DNA of 64,000 bases from JAGWBJ01 sp964291465 (GTDB taxonomy: Bacteria; Chloroflexota; Dehalococcoidia; Lucifugimonadales; JAGWBF01). Where the stretch lies: the NCBI GenBank assembly GCA_964291465.2, contig OZ219928.1, forward strand, positions 124,001 to 188,000. The letters are read 5' to 3'. The notes under the pieces are model-generated. The model was given only the letters and a program-made list of their open reading frames with translations. It ran no database searches and was not told where the DNA came from. Positions 33,884 through 42,988 of the stretch are shown piece by piece. Position numbers and translations under genes: made by a program. Position 1 is the first letter of the stretch. Each line of letters opens with the position of its first letter.

Positions 33884-33914
33884 GGGGGCGGCAATCTTGC
33901 CGCCCCCTTGATTT
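33884..33914 (+). terminator. Rho-independent terminator
   Basis: GGGGGCGGCAA pairs exactly with TTGCCGCCCCC around TC and is followed by TTGATTT. It lies between the cysteine synthase gene and the convergent membrane-protein gene. Confidence 0.7.
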
Positions 33915-33929
33915 CCCGGACGCCGGGCC

Positions 33930-35213
33930 CTACTTGCTCAGAAACGGGATGCGCGTCATGCGTATGAAGGTGGACCCCACGGCCAGCGCGAGCCCCACGA
34001 TGGCCAGGACGACGGCGAAGGCCATGAAGCCGGTGCCTATGTCCGAGGCCATGGAGGCGAACACGTCGTTGGCGATGTCCACCAGCGACGGGGGGATGGA
34101 GTCGGCGCCCTCCCGGTTCAGCGGCTCCCCCAGCAGCCGGTAGCGGGTGACCAGGCCCAGCATCAGGACCAGGAGGCCCGAGAAGAGGAGGGCAAGCCCC
34201 GGAAAGCGCAGGGCCGAGGCCACGCGGGGGAGGTGGATGGCGGCCATGACCAGCCCGGCCCCCGCCATTACCAGCAGCAGCAGCCATTTCGCCACCCAGC
34301 CGCGGGCGACCACCTCCCTGGCGAAGTCGAACCGGTCCAGGAGCTCCTCCCGGGTCTGGCCGTTCTGCTCCGCCGCCTTCCGGACCAGGTCCAGGCGTGA
34401 CCGGCCGTCCAAGTCCTTCTTCAGCTCGTCGATGGCGCCGGCCATCAGGGGCAACGTCAGCGCCGGGACGCTGGCCCTGACGGCCTCGCGGACCTCGCCC
34501 GCTGCCAGGTGGGCCTCTATCTCCGCGCTGATCTCCTCCAGGCCGGCCATGGCCCCCCGTGGAAAGTCGGGGTCGGCGGCCAGGTCATCCAGGACCCGCC
34601 GGTAGGCGCCGGCCGACGCCGAGAGGTCCTCGATGGCCGGGATGCCGGTCACCTCCTCCAGATTTCCGTTCCCCAGGTGCCGGTAGACCGACGCGAGGGA
34701 CCGCTCCAGCTCGTCCGCGGAGTCGACCGGCACGTCGGGCAGCCCGTCGATGTGCCGGTCGGTGTATGCCAGGAGCGTCGGCCTGATCCGCTCCACGGAG
34801 GGCCCCAGGTCTATGAAGGCCCGGAGGTCGTCCGTGTCCTTGCCCACGTAGTCGATCGTGGCCATCACGGCGCCCTCCAGCTGCTCCTGCAGGTAGGCGG
34901 GCGGGATGATCTCCCTGGCGAGGCCAGCCACGTCCCGGCGGGGCACCTGCACGCCGCCCATCAGCTCCTGAGTCGTGTCCGCGAACTCCGGGTCCAGCAG
35001 CACCTCGTCGTATATCCGGTCGTACACGTCGTTCTCGGTCAGGCTGTCCAGGTAGAAGCCGGAGGTGAGGAACCGGCCGCCGACGCCGTCGACGGCGGCG
35101 AAGCCCAGGGAAGCCAGGAACAGGACGACGCCCAGTACCAGGGTGACGGTGGGCCGGAACAGGGGGACCAGGAGCAGGAGGTTCAAGGCGGAGAGCATCT
35201 CGGGTGTCCGCAT
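33930..35213 (-). CDS. Membrane protein of unknown function
   Basis: A 427-residue protein with a hydrophobic N-terminal segment (LNLLLLVPLF...VTLVLGVVLFLASLGFA), a long soluble acidic middle of about 270 residues, then three more hydrophobic segments (WLLLLVMAGAGLVMAAIH, FPGLALLFSGLLVLMLGLV, GFMAFAVVLAIVGLALAVG). It is likely an inner-membrane protein with a large extracytoplasmic loop. ATG 35213 is preferred because the first membrane helix follows soon. I do not recognise the family. Confidence 0.68.
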   Translation of the reverse strand: MRTPEMLSALNLLLLVPLFRPTVTLVLGVVLFLASLGFAAVDGVGGRFLTSGFYLDSLTENDVYDRIYDEVLLDPEFADTTQELMGGVQVPRRDVAGLAREIIPPAYLQEQLEGAVMATIDYVGKDTDDLRAFIDLGPSVERIRPTLLAYTDRHIDGLPDVPVDSADELERSLASVYRHLGNGNLEEVTGIPAIEDLSASAGAYRRVLDDLAADPDFPRGAMAGLEEISAEIEAHLAAGEVREAVRASVPALTLPLMAGAIDELKKDLDGRSRLDLVRKAAEQNGQTREELLDRFDFAREVVARGWVAKWLLLLVMAGAGLVMAAIHLPRVASALRFPGLALLFSGLLVLMLGLVTRYRLLGEPLNREGADSIPPSLVDIANDVFASMASDIGTGFMAFAVVLAIVGLALAVGSTFIRMTRIPFLSK

Positions 35214-35275
35214 TATACCACCGGAGCCAGGCTGACACGTGCCGGAGGCCGGGTCTCGCACGGGCGGCCCGGGCC

Positions 35276-35713
35276 CTAGATGCCGATGCTCCTGATCCAG
35301 AAGGCGCACCCCCACAGGTCGACGCCGCCTATGCGGTGCTTTTGACGGGGCTCGGCCCTTATGCACTCCGTGTGCTGGACCCCGAAGACCACGGTGTTCT
35401 CCATCAGGTACTTGATGGAGGAGGGGCTGTTGGCCGAGATGTACTTCTCCAGCTCCTGGTAGGCCTCCTCCTCGTCGGACGTGTGCACCACCACCAGCAC
35501 CTCCAGGTGATAGACTCCCCGGGGAAGCGTGGAGCGGTACTCGGCCAGGGTCGTCTGGTTGGTGGCTATGGTGTCGCGGATGATGGCCGCCGGGAACTCG
35601 TGGACGCTGGCCGGGGGGTACTTGTAGACGCGGAGGCCCTTCACGGTGCTCAGCTGCCTTGCCATCGCGTCTACGATCTCCCGGATGACTCCCGACGTCG
35701 GGGTGGTCGTCAT
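35276..35713 (-). CDS. Phage neck/tail-completion-like protein
   Basis: A 145-residue small protein. Its position directly after the head-tail connector, with a 4-bp ATGA-type overlap, and the pattern REIVDAMARQLSTVKGLRVYKYPP followed by YHLEVLVVV, suggest a tail-terminator or head-tail joining protein of an HK97-type phage. No firm domain is visible. The cassette ends here; no tail-tube or tape-measure gene follows. Confidence 0.55.
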   Translation of the reverse strand: MTTTPTSGVIREIVDAMARQLSTVKGLRVYKYPPASVHEFPAAIIRDTIATNQTTLAEYRSTLPRGVYHLEVLVVVHTSDEEEAYQELEKYISANSPSSIKYLMENTVVFGVQHTECIRAEPRQKHRIGGVDLWGCAFWIRSIGI

Positions 35714-36543
35714 GTCCCGCCTCCCATGGCCGGCTTTCGATAGGCGTTGAGGAGCCGGCGTACGTCCCGGTCCAGCCCACGGGACCGGTCGGAAGGTCCC
35801 GGGGCGCCGGGGAGGCTGCCGTCCCTGCGGGTCCAGAGGCGGGCCGTCTGGAGCAGGCAGGCCTCGACCACCTCCTCGGGATACCTGTAGACCCGTATGC
35901 CGGCGCCGCCGGCGTGGGCCGCCGCGACGGTCCCGTTGACTCCCCGCCGGATGGTGAGGTCGCTGCCGTCGATGGACGTTACGTACACCTGCTCGCTCCC
36001 CAGGAGCAGAGTCTGCCCCACGGCCAGCCTGGAGCCGTCGGCCACCTTGAGGACGGTGTCCGAAGGGGAGACCGGGGAGCCCTCCTCGACGCCGGCGCCC
36101 CCGTCCTCGGTCACGTCCCGAAAACCCCACCTGCCCTGTATCCGGACTGTCTGGCGCCCCTTCTTGAACACGTCCTTGCCGCCGGTCCCCGGGGCCGCCA
36201 CCACCTGCCCGTAGGGCCTGCCCCAGGGCTTGGTGGGGTCGGCGTTGGAGGGGTAGAGGAGATAGTCGGAGGCGTCCCAGGCGGTCTCGAAGGCGCGGTC
36301 CCCGTCGTCGTCGGTCTCGAGAGATGCGATGCTCACCAGGTCGGGGACCAGGAGGCTGCCGGTGCCGTCCCCGTCGAACCTCCGGGTGGCGTCGAGCACC
36401 CAGAAGCGCCGGTTGCAGTGCCGGTCGATGAGCCGGGACACGGCCTCCAGCAGCTCCCGGAGGCGGGAGTCGTATTTCGTCCCCGATATGTTCAACACAC
36501 CGGCGGACTTGAGGGTCGTCAGGTCTGCGTAGGCGTTGGTCAT
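35710..36543 (-). CDS. Phage head-tail connector-like protein (gp6-type)
   Basis: A 277-residue protein that starts MTNAYADLTTLKSAGVLNISG and contains LREL..VSRLIDRHCNRRF, the usual N-terminal helix of gp6-type connectors, then a beta-rich insert, and ends in EEVVEACLLQTARLWTRRD. Length is greater than the common 100-200 residues, because of the insert (about residues 100-215). The downstream gene overlaps by 4 bp. Confidence 0.68.
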   Translation of the reverse strand: MTNAYADLTTLKSAGVLNISGTKYDSRLRELLEAVSRLIDRHCNRRFWVLDATRRFDGDGTGSLLVPDLVSIASLETDDDGDRAFETAWDASDYLLYPSNADPTKPWGRPYGQVVAAPGTGGKDVFKKGRQTVRIQGRWGFRDVTEDGGAGVEEGSPVSPSDTVLKVADGSRLAVGQTLLLGSEQVYVTSIDGSDLTIRRGVNGTVAAAHAGGAGIRVYRYPEEVVEACLLQTARLWTRRDGSLPGAPGPSDRSRGLDRDVRRLLNAYRKPAMGGGT

Positions 36544-36553
36544 GGCGGTCGAG

Positions 36554-37006
36554 CTACACCTCGTGGTAGAAGATGTAAGCGTTGCCCGCCAGGCCCGCGG
36601 CGGCGCCGGTGGACCTGGAGGCGGTCACGTAGTCCGTCGCGCCGCCCCTGGCGTCCAGGCGCTGGCGCTCCTTCCCGTTGACGCCCTTGTCGGCGATGTT
36701 GTCGAAGGGGCCGGCTGCGGCGCCCACGTCTAGGCCGTCGATGAGGTTGTCCGAGGAGACGTTTCCGCTCCGGGCGGTGCCGGCGTCCACGGTGCAGGAG
36801 GCACGGGCCTTGGTGGTCACGTCGAGCACCATCCGGGTGATGATGATGGCGTTGTCCTCGGGGTTCTGCCAGCGCATCACTCCTCCCCTGGAGTCGGCGG
36901 CGGTCAGGGCGACCTTCGCGCACTTCAGCGCCACCGGGTCGGTGTCCGAGCTGAGCATCGCCTTGACTTGCTCGGCGACGGGGCTGTTCTTGGCCGGGTT
37001 GGGCAT
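36554..37006 (-). CDS. Hypothetical protein in the phage head cassette
   Basis: A 150-residue protein with a lysine-rich N-terminus (MPNPAKNSPVAEQVKAML) and a beta-rich remainder (IIITRMVLDVTTKARASCTVDAG, YVTASRSTG, NAYIFYHEV). It lies between the capsid and connector genes, where decoration or head-fibre proteins are often placed. GGAGG precedes ATG 37006. Family not recognised. Confidence 0.6.
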   Translation of the reverse strand: MPNPAKNSPVAEQVKAMLSSDTDPVALKCAKVALTAADSRGGVMRWQNPEDNAIIITRMVLDVTTKARASCTVDAGTARSGNVSSDNLIDGLDVGAAAGPFDNIADKGVNGKERQRLDARGGATDYVTASRSTGAAAGLAGNAYIFYHEV

Positions 37007-37048
37007 TCTCGTTCCTCCTCGCTAGGTTGGGGGCGATGGCATGGGGAT

Positions 37049-37130
37049 GCTCTAAAGAACCCCAGGCCCCACCCGGATCATTGGGCCCGCCCTCCCACCC
37101 CGCGCTCCGCGCGGGCAAGGAATCCCCGCC
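37049..37130. repeat. GC-rich dispersed repeat, copy C (inverted)
   Basis: Contains CCCCGCGCTCCGCGCGGG, the reverse complement of copy B's core, and matches its flanks. It lies between the capsid gene and the next gene of the head cassette. Confidence 0.6.
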
Positions 37131-37164
37131 TGGTGGACGGCCAGCGGACTTGTCCGGAGCACTT

Positions 37165-38499
37165 CTAGGCCACGCCGGTGATGTTGTACTGGAGGGCCGT
37201 ATGGGTGGCGGCGGACCTGTCGCCGGAGCGCTCGACGAAGGCCAGCCGCATGCTGACCACCATGATGTTCTGTCGCTTCTGGATGTCCCGGTCCGTCTCG
37301 ATAGCCAGCTCCCGGCGGAAGCCCACCCGCCACTGGGACCTGTTCACCAGCAGCAGGCGCCCGGTGTCGGAGATGTTGCCCCCGTCGGTCACCTTGCCGT
37401 CCGTGTCTGCCAGCCTCATCTGCTCCGAGACGATGACGGGGATGCCCTCCACGGCCCCTAGCTGGCCCCTGAGCAGGGTGGCGTTGGGCCCGAGCTTGTC
37501 CATGGTCCGGAAGTTGGAGACGCCCAGGCAGCGGATGTACGTGTTCACGTCGGTGACGTAGGCCAGCTCCGAGGGCCGGACGCCGTACTTGCCCAGCTTG
37601 GCGCGCATCTCGTTGAACATGTCGTCGGAGACGGCCGCGTTGTGGTTGTTGGCCTGGCCCGTGTTGTCCACCAGGGGCAGGTGGGCCAGGCCGTCGAACC
37701 CCAGGAGCCAGTGGCCCTTGCCGGCGTCGGTCTTGGAGATGGTGGCCCCGTCGGCGTTGATGTTGTTGGTCGTGGTGCTGTCCCCGTTGAGCAGCACGTC
37801 GTCTATGACCTGAGCGGCGTTGCGGATCAGGCTGCCTCGCACCTCTGCGGCCATGGCGATGATCGAGTCCTCGTCCAGGGAGAGGGACCAGGGCACCTGC
37901 CCCACCAGCTCGTAGGCGGTCAGGGTCTGCTTGGCCGTGGACAGGGCCGTGCCGGTGGCAGCCAGGTTCTCCGTGCCGGGGTACCAGTCCACGTCGCCAA
38001 GCTGCAGGGGCACCTCGAAGGGGTTGGTGGGCATCTCCACCCGGGAGAAGAGGGGCGCCAGCATGGTCTCCAGGTTCACGTCCATCCACAGGGCGACGGC
38101 CTCCTGGGTGGGCACCAGCTCGTCGCCAGCGCCCGCGGTGGTGCTGTCCAAGGCCGCCTTCAGGTTGGCCTGCCACTCCTCCAGCATGTGGGGGTTGAGC
38201 CCCAGGGGCTTGCGCATCTGGGCGTTGAGAAGGCTGCGCATGTATGCCAGGTCCAGCATGTCCAGCCCCTGGTACTTGCCGTAGGGGACCCTGGGCCTCT
38301 CCCGGCCCCCGTACTTCGCCAGGATGGCCTCCTTCTCCCCCTGCCGCCACATCTCCTGGACGCCGGCCAACTGGGCCGCGATGCGGCCGATCTCCTCCTT
38401 CAGCGGGGGGATGTCGGTGTCCATGCGGGCGTTGTAGAAGTCCCGTATGCCGGCAACCTCTTTCCTGATGAGCTCCAGGTCCTGGGTTCCTATAGTCAT
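37165..38499 (-). CDS. HK97-type major capsid protein
   Basis: A 444-residue phage major capsid protein. The N-terminal 110 residues form a helical delta/scaffold-like region (TIGTQDLELIRKEVAGIRDF...LKEEIGRIAAQLAGVQEM). The shell domain has DELVPTQEAVALW, PLQLGDVDWYPG, LSLDEDSIIAMAAEVRGSLIRNAAQVIDDVLLNGD and GIPVIVSEQMRL. ATG 38499 has a perfect AAGGAGG. It follows the prohead protease, the normal HK97 order, so the N-terminal region is probably cleaved during maturation. Confidence 0.88.
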   Translation of the reverse strand: MTIGTQDLELIRKEVAGIRDFYNARMDTDIPPLKEEIGRIAAQLAGVQEMWRQGEKEAILAKYGGRERPRVPYGKYQGLDMLDLAYMRSLLNAQMRKPLGLNPHMLEEWQANLKAALDSTTAGAGDELVPTQEAVALWMDVNLETMLAPLFSRVEMPTNPFEVPLQLGDVDWYPGTENLAATGTALSTAKQTLTAYELVGQVPWSLSLDEDSIIAMAAEVRGSLIRNAAQVIDDVLLNGDSTTTNNINADGATISKTDAGKGHWLLGFDGLAHLPLVDNTGQANNHNAAVSDDMFNEMRAKLGKYGVRPSELAYVTDVNTYIRCLGVSNFRTMDKLGPNATLLRGQLGAVEGIPVIVSEQMRLADTDGKVTDGGNISDTGRLLLVNRSQWRVGFRRELAIETDRDIQKRQNIMVVSMRLAFVERSGDRSAATHTALQYNITGVA

Positions 38500-38591
38500 G
38501 GGTGCCTCCTTTTTCATTTCCCCGGGCTTTTCGTTTCGCCGGGCTTGATTCCACCGTGGGTCCAATTCCATGGGGTCGTCCAGCCGCGGGG

Positions 38592-39251
38592 TCAGCCCCT
38601 GGCGCCCCGGAGGACGGCCAGCAGGTCGTCTATGGACACGTCCCGCGGCGTTTCCGCGGCCTCGCGGCGGGGAGTGTCGAGGCCGTCGATGAAGGCGCTC
38701 AGGATGGGCTTGTCGCCCAGGGACTTCCTCAAGGCCTGGGGGTTGGCGGGGACCGGGGAGGCGCTGATCTCCAGCAGCTCCTGCTCCAGGAAGTCGATGC
38801 CCTGGAGCTCTCCGCTCTGGGGGTCCCGGCGGAGGGCGTAGCGGATGGGGCGAAACCCCACGGACACGCCGTGCTGGTATCCAGCCTGGTAGAGGCGGCG
38901 GACCTCCTGGGCGAAGTCGGTGGGCGCGAACTCGACCCGGGCCATGAGGCGATGGGGCTCCTTCCAGATTTGGGCCGTCCTGCCGATGGCGGGCCTGGCG
39001 TAGTTGTGCGCCCAGAGGAAGACGGGGTTCCGCAGGTACGAGTCCAGCATCCAGCCCTCTACGGCGATGGTGTCGCCCTGGCGGTCCACGTCGTCGGTGG
39101 ACACGACGAAGGTCATGTCGCCGCCGTCGGGGGCCGGCTCCAGGGAGTGGGCCCGTTTCTGCACCTGGGGGGCGTGGGACAGCCCCTTCCGGTGGGCCTC
39201 CAGGGCTTCGAGAAGCCGGTCCCTATCCCAGCCGGTTGCCGCGTCGGACAT
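38592..39251 (-). CDS. HK97-type prohead protease
   Basis: A 219-residue serine protease of family S78. Marks are FVVSTDDVDRQGDTI, LRNPVFLWAHNYARPAIGR (His of the active site), and GVSVGFRPIR (the catalytic Ser in G-x-S-V-G-F), then LLEISASPVPANPQA. It matures the capsid shell. ATG 39251 has GGAGGAGCG upstream. No portal or terminase gene is upstream; an intrinsic terminator lies there instead. Confidence 0.88.
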   Translation of the reverse strand: MSDAATGWDRDRLLEALEAHRKGLSHAPQVQKRAHSLEPAPDGGDMTFVVSTDDVDRQGDTIAVEGWMLDSYLRNPVFLWAHNYARPAIGRTAQIWKEPHRLMARVEFAPTDFAQEVRRLYQAGYQHGVSVGFRPIRYALRRDPQSGELQGIDFLEQELLEISASPVPANPQALRKSLGDKPILSAFIDGLDTPRREAAETPRDVSIDDLLAVLRGARG

Positions 39252-39262
39252 GTCGCTCCTCC

Positions 39263-39294
39263 AAAAAAAGACAGACCCCTTGGCGGGGTCTGTC
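39263..39294 (-). terminator. Intrinsic terminator just before the protease start
   Basis: On the minus strand GACAGACCCC pairs with GGGGTCTGTC around GCCAA and is followed by seven Ts, then GGAGGAG and the protease ATG. The stem is 10 bp and perfect. It would stop transcripts entering the head cassette from upstream. Confidence 0.85.
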
Positions 39295-39532
39295 CCTCTT
39301 CGTCTCGCCGGTCCCGTGGTCGCGGGGTCTTGCTGCTTGTATACAGACTAGCGAAGCGGCCTCCGGACGGTCAACGGGCCGGTGTCACCAATTCTCGGCC
39401 CGGCCCTGCCTGGCGAGAATGGTGGGAACGAGGCGCGGGAGGCGGCGTTGACACCCCCTTGGCCACTGGGTATCATCGGGGAGCGGCCGGGGGGAGGCCC
39501 CCGGCGAGCCAACGCCTCGGCGGGCGCCCACC

Positions 39533-40633
39533 ATGACCCAAGACCCGATAAACGTGTTCGAATACGAGGCCCTTGCCAGGGAGCGGCTGCCCAAGCACGA
39601 GTACGACTTCGTCGCCGGCGGCGCCGGCGATGAGATCACCCTGGAGAGGACCCGGAAGGCCTTCGACTCCATAACCCTGCGCCCCAGCATGCTCGTCGAC
39701 ATCAGCGAGGTGGACCCCTCCACGACGGTGCTGGGCCACCCCATCCCCTTCCCCATCATGCTGGACCCCGCAGGCTGGCACGGCCGCTCCCACCCCGACG
39801 CCGAAAGGGCCACCGCCAGGGCCGCCGGGGCCGAGGGCACGGTCATGACCCTGAGCTCCGGCTCCACCCTCACCATGGAGCAGGTCGCCGAGGCCGCCAC
39901 GGGGCCCATCTGGTGGCAGCAGTACCTGTTCGAGGACCGGGGACGCACCCTGGAGATGGTCGACAGGGCCCGGGAAGCCGGCTACTCGGCCATAGTCCTC
40001 ACCCTGGATATCACCGTCAGCGCCAAGAGGGAGCGGGACGTCCACAACGGCTACGCCGCTCCCATGTCTCCCAACTACGCCGGGTGGCCCAAGCTCGAGT
40101 GGGTCGTGGACGATCTGACCAGCTCCGACGCCCCCGCGGGGGTGGGGTCCATGATCAGCCGCAAGGCCACCTGGTCCGAGGTGGAGTGGCTGGCGGGGCA
40201 GACGGCGCTGCCCCTGGTCGTCAAGGGCATCATGGCCGGCGAGGACGGCAAGGCCTCCGCCGAGTGCGGCGCGAAGGCCGTGGTCGTCTCCAACCACGGC
40301 GCACGCCAGCTCGACACCACCTTCGCCAGCATCGAGGTGCTGCCCGAGGTGGTGGAGCAAGTCGCGGGACGCATCGAAGTGTACTTCGACGGCGGGATCC
40401 GCCGGGGCACCGACGTGCTCAAGGCCGTGGCCCTGGGCGCCCGGGCCGTGATGATCGGCCGGCCCATGTTCTGGGGCTTGGCCGTGGACGGCGAGGCCGG
40501 CCTGCGAAGGGTGGTCCGCATCCTCGCGGACGAGCTCAGGATGGCCATGGGCATGTGCGGGCGGCCGACTTTGGAGACGGTGGACGCCGGCCTGCTGGGC
40601 GGCGGGCCTCCCCTGATGTCGGGACTGGCCTAA
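39533..40633 (+). CDS. FMN-dependent alpha-hydroxy-acid oxidase/dehydrogenase (1)
   Basis: A 366-residue flavoenzyme of the glycolate oxidase/lactate dehydrogenase family. It has INVFEYEALARERLPKHEYDFVAGGAGDE, the substrate-side SNHGARQLD with the catalytic His, VYFDGGIRRGTDVLKA and GARAVMIGRP (FMN phosphate). It oxidises 2-hydroxy acids to 2-oxo acids; the real substrate is unknown. SNHGA replaces the common SNHGG. The next gene is a close paralogue. Confidence 0.9.
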   Translation: MTQDPINVFEYEALARERLPKHEYDFVAGGAGDEITLERTRKAFDSITLRPSMLVDISEVDPSTTVLGHPIPFPIMLDPAGWHGRSHPDAERATARAAGAEGTVMTLSSGSTLTMEQVAEAATGPIWWQQYLFEDRGRTLEMVDRAREAGYSAIVLTLDITVSAKRERDVHNGYAAPMSPNYAGWPKLEWVVDDLTSSDAPAGVGSMISRKATWSEVEWLAGQTALPLVVKGIMAGEDGKASAECGAKAVVVSNHGARQLDTTFASIEVLPEVVEQVAGRIEVYFDGGIRRGTDVLKAVALGARAVMIGRPMFWGLAVDGEAGLRRVVRILADELRMAMGMCGRPTLETVDAGLLGGGPPLMSGLA

Positions 40634-40654
40634 GGCCAGCAGAGAGGAGCAGCC

Positions 40655-41782
40655 ATGACCAACCGGCCCATAAACATCTACGAGTACGAGGCCCTGTCCA
40701 ACGACCGGTTGCCCAAGCACGAGTACGACTTCATCGCCGGCGGCGCCACCGACGAGATCACCCTCAGGAGGACCCGACAGGCCTTCGACTCCATCATGCT
40801 CCGGCCCAGGATGCTGGTGGACATCAGCCAGATGGACCTGTCCACGACGGTGCAGGGGCAGCGCATCGAGTTCCCCGTTATGGCCGACCCCTCGGGGGGG
40901 CACGCTCGGGCCCATCCCGACGGCGAGCTGGCCACGGTCAGGGCCGCGGGGGCCATGGGCACCGCCCTGGTCCTCAGCTCCGGCTCCAGCTACACCCTGG
41001 AGGAGGTCGCCAGGGTGGCCACGGGGCCCATCTGGTGGCAGCAGTACCTCTACTCCGACCGGGGCCTCACCATGGAGCTGGCCGACCGCGCCAAGAGCGC
41101 CGGCTACTCAGTCCTCTGCATAACCCTGGACTCGACGGTCCAGGCCAAGCGGGAGCGGAACATCCGCAACAACTACTCCAGCCCTCCCTCCCCCAACTAC
41201 GCCCACCTGGAGCTGACCCAGTGGCAGCGATGGGACGTCTCCTCCGACGCGCCCAGCGGCGTTAACGCCCTCATCGACCGCAAGGCCACCTGGTCCTACA
41301 TCGAGTGGCTGGCGGGGAAGACGTCCATGCCCGTGGTCGTCAAGGGCGTGATGACCGGGGAGGACGGCCGGCTGGCGGCGGAGCACGGCGCCAAGGGCCT
41401 CATCGTCTCCAACCACGGCGCAAGGCAGCTCGATACCACCTTCGCCAGCGTGGAGGTGCTCCCCGAGGTGGTGAAGGCCGTGGAGGGCAGGGCCGAGGTC
41501 TACCTGGACGGCGGCATCCGCCGGGGTACCGACGTGCTTAAGGCCCTGGCCCTGGGCGCTCGCGCCGTCCTCATGGGCAGGCCCCTCTTCTGGGGGCTGG
41601 CAGTGGACGGCGAAGAGGGCGTCAAGACGGTGATGGGCTTCCTCAGGGACGAGCTGGCCCAGGCCATGGGCATGTGCGGGCGGCCCACCATAGACAGCAT
41701 CGACACCAGCCTCATCGGCACCGTCTCGCCCCTGCACTCGGCGCTGGCCCAGCCCGACTGGCCGGGTACGGGCCAGTCCTAG
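40655..41782 (+). CDS. FMN-dependent alpha-hydroxy-acid oxidase/dehydrogenase (2)
   Basis: A 375-residue paralogue of the preceding gene, 21 bp downstream, with the same KHEYDFIAGGATDE, SNHGARQLD, YLDGGIRRGTDVLK and GARAVLMGRP motifs and the same modified SNHGA. GAGGAG precedes ATG 40655. Tandem duplication is clear. The two probably differ in substrate or form one oxidation step each. Confidence 0.9.
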   Translation: MTNRPINIYEYEALSNDRLPKHEYDFIAGGATDEITLRRTRQAFDSIMLRPRMLVDISQMDLSTTVQGQRIEFPVMADPSGGHARAHPDGELATVRAAGAMGTALVLSSGSSYTLEEVARVATGPIWWQQYLYSDRGLTMELADRAKSAGYSVLCITLDSTVQAKRERNIRNNYSSPPSPNYAHLELTQWQRWDVSSDAPSGVNALIDRKATWSYIEWLAGKTSMPVVVKGVMTGEDGRLAAEHGAKGLIVSNHGARQLDTTFASVEVLPEVVKAVEGRAEVYLDGGIRRGTDVLKALALGARAVLMGRPLFWGLAVDGEEGVKTVMGFLRDELAQAMGMCGRPTIDSIDTSLIGTVSPLHSALAQPDWPGTGQS

Positions 41783-41949
41783 GGAGGGCAACGGGACAGC
41801 GGCCGGTCGCCGGAAACCCGACGGGGGGTCGCTGAAGGAGCGGCCCGCTACCGGTCGCTGAGCCCATATCGTATCCGACTCCGCGTGTCCGGTCAATCGG
41901 CCCCGGGGCCCCGGCCCGCTGCGGGGAAGGCACGGTTACTGGAAGAGCC

Positions 41950-42840
41950 TTGAAGATAGCCTTCATACACATGGACCCCAGGCCGGGCGCGGTCTGCATG
42001 AACCGCGCCACCGTGGAGCGCGGCCTGGAAACCGCCGCCTCCCACGGCGCCTCCTGGGTGGTCACCCCCGAGCTCTGCATCTCCGGATACACCTTCACCG
42101 ACCGTCCCCGGGCTGGCGGCCTGGAGTGGTGCAGCCGGCGGCCTGGGGCCCACGACTGCGTCTGGGACCCGTTGCCCGCGGAGGACGGCGCCGGCGAAGG
42201 GCAGGCCGTCGGCACAGGCTGGATCACCCACCAGCCCGACGGCTGGATGAAGCGCATCCACGATACCGCGCGCCGCAAGGGGGTCACCCTCTTCCTGGCC
42301 CACCCCGAGAGGGCCACGGACAGCAGCGGGGCCACCCGGCTGTACAACTCCGTCTTCGTCCTGGGGCCCGATGTCGACGAGCCCGTTTCGTACCGGAAGA
42401 TCAAGGTCACGGGGGGCCACGAGTCATGGTCGTCGCCGGGAGAGGGAGCGGTCACCGTGAGCTGCTCTGGGGTCCTGGTGGGGCTCCTCATCTGCGCCGA
42501 CGCCTGGTTCCCCGATCTGGTCCTGGACCTGAAGCGCCGGGGCGCCCAGATCCTGGTCGCCCCTTCCGCATGGCCCCCGGGGTTCTGCGGCCCCGAGGAT
42601 ACCTGGGAGCGCCGGTCCGGTGAGACGGGCCTGCCCCTCCTGGTCTGTAATCGCACCGGCCGCGAGGAGGGGGCGATGCTGGACTACCGGCATGCCGAGA
42701 GCGTCGTGGCCCACCGGGGACGGCGGCTGCTGGAGTGGTCCACCGACCGGCCCGCCCTCCTGATGTTCGACTGGGACATGAGCTCGATGGAGTCCCCGTC
42801 CACCGGCTTCGAGGTCGTACCCCTGGCCCCGGACCGGTAG
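41950..42840 (+). CDS. Carbon-nitrogen hydrolase (nitrilase superfamily)
   Basis: A 296-residue amidase-like enzyme. The catalytic triad is visible as Glu in VTPELCISGY, Lys in SYRKIKVTG and Cys in LLICADAWFPD. Nitriles or amides are likely substrates, but which ones cannot be told. The start is TTG 41950 after GGAAGAG. It lies 148 bp before the adenylation-reductase gene on the same strand and may belong with it. Confidence 0.85.
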   Translation: MKIAFIHMDPRPGAVCMNRATVERGLETAASHGASWVVTPELCISGYTFTDRPRAGGLEWCSRRPGAHDCVWDPLPAEDGAGEGQAVGTGWITHQPDGWMKRIHDTARRKGVTLFLAHPERATDSSGATRLYNSVFVLGPDVDEPVSYRKIKVTGGHESWSSPGEGAVTVSCSGVLVGLLICADAWFPDLVLDLKRRGAQILVAPSAWPPGFCGPEDTWERRSGETGLPLLVCNRTGREEGAMLDYRHAESVVAHRGRRLLEWSTDRPALLMFDWDMSSMESPSTGFEVVPLAPDR

Positions 42841-42988
42841 ACCCCTCCTGTCGGACCCGCGGGCCCTGGGGCAGAATAAGTCAAGATGGCGTAGAATGGA
42901 CAGCAGAGGGTGCGGAGGCTCCCGGCACGGGGACTAGCACCCGGCGTACCGGCCCAAAAAGAGAATCCCTCCAGTCGAGGCGTGAGCA

